The translations under genes were made by a program, and so were the position numbers. A DNA stretch of 16,454 bases, from assembly GCA_025362825.1 (NCBI GenBank), contig JANYFF010000584.1, positions 1 through 16,454 on the forward strand, read 5' to 3'. Origin of the DNA: Polaromonas sp. GTDB taxonomy: Bacteria; Pseudomonadota; Gammaproteobacteria; Burkholderiales; Burkholderiaceae_C. The notes beneath the pieces are model-generated. The model was not told the DNA's origin, ran no database searches, and worked only from the letters and a program-made list of their open reading frames with translations. Below, piece after piece: positions 14,342 through 16,454 of the stretch (positions within the stretch are counted from its first letter, which is position 1; each line of letters opens with the position of its first letter).

Positions 14342-14357
14342 GCGGACCTTCGTCCGC
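14342..14357. other. Hairpin in the gap between the FdhF/FdsA-like gene and DUF3305
   Basis: A perfect six-base stem, GCGGAC/GTCCGC, with a four-base loop lies in the 62-bp gap 14328-14389. On the minus strand it has no T run, so it is not an intrinsic terminator. It ends 14 bases before the DUF3305 ATG and could mask that weak ribosome binding site or mark an RNA processing point. No other signal is seen in the gap. Confidence 0.35.
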
Positions 14358-14389
14358 AACATGCGGCTACATCCGTCTGCCGCAGGCGA

Positions 14390-16454
14390 TTACGTACCGT
14401 AACCCATCTTGACAGCAGGCACGCCGCCGCGACGAATGGCCACCGCACAATACTTGAACTCCGGGATTTTCCCGAACGGGTCAAGTGCTGCATTGGTCAT
14501 CAGGTTGGCCGCCGCCTCATAGTAAGCAAACGGAACAAACACGGCACCACGCGGCGTGCCATCGTCACGCCGGATGTGGATGGCAACGTGCCCGCGTCGC
14601 GACTCGATGGTGATCACATCACCTTGCTCCAGTCCCATGGCACTGAGGTCATCTCCACACATCGAGGCCGTGGCCATTGGCTCGATGGCATCCAGCACCG
14701 TGGCGCGCCGCGTCATGCTGCCGGTATGCCAGTGTTCCAGCTGGCGGCCAGTAATGAGCACAAACGGAAAATCAACATCCGGCCTCTCGTCGGCCGGGAT
14801 AATATCCGCTGGTACCAGATGAACGCGGCCATCGCTGGTCGGGAAATTGTCGATGAACACGGTTCGTGCGCCCGGATCGTCGGCACTCAGGCAGGGGTAA
14901 GTCACACTGGACTCGCGCTGCAGGCGCTCCCAGGTAATGCCCGAGATAGCCGCATGCATGGCCTGGCGCATTTCTTCGTAAACCGCCGCAACGCCGTCGC
15001 TCTCGCCAGGGTAGTCCCAGCTCAATCCCATCCCGCTGGCAATCTGCTGGATTATCCAAAGGTCGGGTTTGGCCTGACCTGGGGGCTCGATGGCCTTTTT
15101 ACCCAGTTGCACCATGCGGTCGGTATTGCTGACGGTACCGTCTTTTTCGGGCCACGCCGTAGCCGGCAACACCACATCGGCAAGCCACGCAGTCTCGGTC
15201 ATGAAGATGTCCTGCACCACAAGGTGGTCGAGGCTAGCCAGCGCATGCCGTGCGTGGTTGAGATCGGGATCGCTCATGGCTGGGTTTTCGCCCATGATGT
15301 ACATGCCGCGCACCTTGTGCGGGTCGCTGTCAGGTGCAAGCGCCTTGTGCATGATCTCCACCACGGTGTAGCCGGGTTTGTCATCGAGCTTGGTATCCCA
15401 GAAGTTTTCAAACCACTGGTGCACGCCGACGTTGTCGACGCGCTGGTAGTTGGGAAACATCATGGGGATCAGGCCCGCGTCGCTGGCACCCTGCACGTTG
15501 TTCTGCCCGCGAAGGGGGTGCAGGCCGGAGCCCGGCTTGCCGATCTGCCCGGTAACCGTCACCAACGCAATTAAGCAGCGGGCGTTGTCGGTACCGTGCA
15601 CGTGCTGGCTGATACCCATGCCCCAAAGGATCATCGCGCCTTTGGCTTTAGCAAATTCACGCGCCACTTCGCGAAGCGTCTGCGCAGGTATGCCGCAGAT
15701 AGGCTCCATGGCCTCAGGGCTGTAGCCTTTGACGTTCTCTCGCAAGGCTTCGAAATTACTTGCACGGTCGCGAATGAAGGCATGGTCGGTGAGACCTTCT
15801 TCGATCACGGTATGAATCAGCGCATTGAGCATGGCCACATCGGTGTCGGCCTTGAACTGCAGGGTGCGCCACGCGTGTTTTCCGATTTCAGTGATGCGCG
15901 GATCGGCCAGGACAATTTTTGCGCCCTTTTTAGCCGCATTCTTCATCCAGGTAGCTGCCACCGGATGGTTAGCCGTGGGATTCGAGCCGATCACAAAGAT
16001 CAGGTCGGAATGCTCCACATCATTGATCTGGTTACTCACGGCGCCAGAGCCTACGCCTTCAAGCAAGGCCGCAACGCTGCTGGCATGGCACAAGCGCGTG
16101 CAGTGGTCGACGTTGTTGCTGCCAAAGCCGGTACGCACCAGCTTCTGGAACAGGTAAGCCTCCTCGTTGCTGCCTTTGGCCGAGCCAAATCCAGCCAGTG
16201 ATTTTTTACCGTGCGTGTCACGCAGACTGGCGAGTTTGCCCGTGGTCAGCGCCAGGGCTTCTGCCCAGGTGGCTTCACGAAATACATCCGACCAGTCTGC
16301 AGTATCTCGGTTGAGCTTGCTGAGCAGCTCCGGGTCTTTGGGCACGTCAGCCCTGCGGATCAGCGGGACCGTCAGGCGTTGTGGACTGTGCGCATAGTCG
16401 AAGCCAAAACGACCCTTGACGCACAGGCGGCTATGGTTGGCCGGGCCATCACGC
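14390..16454 (-). CDS. fdhF: Formate dehydrogenase alpha subunit, FdhF/FdsA type, 5' part outside the window
   Basis: This is the bis-MGD catalytic subunit of a probably cytoplasmic, NAD-linked formate dehydrogenase (FdsA/FdwA group). About 687 residues are visible and the frame is open through the window edge; the GTG at 16345 is internal, because NHSRLCVKGRFGFDY, the end of the proximal Fe-S region, lies upstream in frame. The metal ligand is cysteine in TRLCHASS (TGC at 16090-16088), with the usual histidine next. Further hallmarks are GSNPTANHPV, GSGLHPLRGQNNVQGASDAG and the C-terminal molybdopterin-binding ITGRQLEHWHTGSMTRR. FdsA-type proteins have an N-terminal NuoG-like 2Fe-2S/4Fe-4S domain, expected in the missing part. 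The stop at 14390 precedes DUF3305 by 62 bases. A ferredoxin- or hydrogenase-linked FdhF is the alternative. Confidence 0.93.
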   Translation of the reverse strand, partial: RDGPANHSRLCVKGRFGFDYAHSPQRLTVPLIRRADVPKDPELLSKLNRDTADWSDVFREATWAEALALTTGKLASLRDTHGKKSLAGFGSAKGSNEEAYLFQKLVRTGFGSNNVDHCTRLCHASSVAALLEGVGSGAVSNQINDVEHSDLIFVIGSNPTANHPVAATWMKNAAKKGAKIVLADPRITEIGKHAWRTLQFKADTDVAMLNALIHTVIEEGLTDHAFIRDRASNFEALRENVKGYSPEAMEPICGIPAQTLREVAREFAKAKGAMILWGMGISQHVHGTDNARCLIALVTVTGQIGKPGSGLHPLRGQNNVQGASDAGLIPMMFPNYQRVDNVGVHQWFENFWDTKLDDKPGYTVVEIMHKALAPDSDPHKVRGMYIMGENPAMSDPDLNHARHALASLDHLVVQDIFMTETAWLADVVLPATAWPEKDGTVSNTDRMVQLGKKAIEPPGQAKPDLWIIQQIASGMGLSWDYPGESDGVAAVYEEMRQAMHAAISGITWERLQRESSVTYPCLSADDPGARTVFIDNFPTSDGRVHLVPADIIPADERPDVDFPFVLITGRQLEHWHTGSMTRRATVLDAIEPMATASMCGDDLSAMGLEQGDVITIESRRGHVAIHIRRDDGTPRGAVFVPFAYYEAAANLMTNAALDPFGKIPEFKYCAVAIRRGGVPAVKMGYGT

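Noticed and set aside
14342..14357. Terminator after the FdhF/FdsA-like gene
   Set aside because: The stem is only six base pairs and has no T run on the minus strand, so it is kept only as a hairpin.
14273..15574. 433-codon open frame on the plus strand
   Set aside because: It lies antisense to the well-supported FdhF/FdsA-like gene, has no recognisable domain, and long antisense frames are expected opposite GC-rich coding DNA.
1..16454. tRNA, rRNA, prophage or insertion sequence
   Set aside because: I found no sequence pattern for any of these; genes are packed on one strand with only short gaps.

Overview
The window (16,454 bp, GC-rich) is a single minus-strand block of genes for formate oxidation and for the molybdenum or tungsten cofactor that formate dehydrogenases need. 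Every gene I can support reads right to left, and most neighbours overlap or lie within a few dozen bases. Gene content, GC-rich codon use and protein style suggest a betaproteobacterium of the order Burkholderiales, probably Comamonadaceae (Polaromonas or Rhodoferax-like). The taxonomic call is inference from family recognition, not a search.

Layout in transcription order. (1) 16454-14390: C-terminal two thirds of an FdhF/FdsA-like cytoplasmic formate dehydrogenase alpha subunit, cut by the window edge. (2) 14327-10232: a DUF3305 protein, a DUF3306 protein, a 713-aa protein with at least six Fe-S cluster motifs, and a TorD/DmsD-type chaperone that carries two tandem in-frame copies of a 72-bp GC-rich repeat. 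(3) 10231-10104: a 128-bp gap with a possible promoter and a 10-bp palindrome. (4) 10103-4388: a small Tat-signal protein, then a Tat-exported formate dehydrogenase (fdhA, fdhB, fdhC) interleaved with a small lipoprotein and followed by a small secreted protein, closed by an intrinsic terminator at 4340-4371. (5) 4323-1: fdhD (sulfur transfer to the cofactor), tungstate ABC transporter genes tupB, tupC and tupA, mobA, and the start of moeA, which runs off the left edge.

The genes form one supply line. TupABC imports tungstate, MoeA inserts metal into molybdopterin, MobA adds the nucleotide, FdhD activates formate dehydrogenase, and the TorD-like chaperone should load cofactor into one of the catalytic subunits before use or Tat export. 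Two catalytic subunits, one apparently cytoplasmic and one periplasmic, share this supply. Both use cysteine, not selenocysteine, as metal ligand.

The least understood part is the DUF3305 / DUF3306 / poly-Fe-S group between the two dehydrogenases. The most unusual sequence signal is the duplicated palindrome-bearing repeat inside the chaperone gene.
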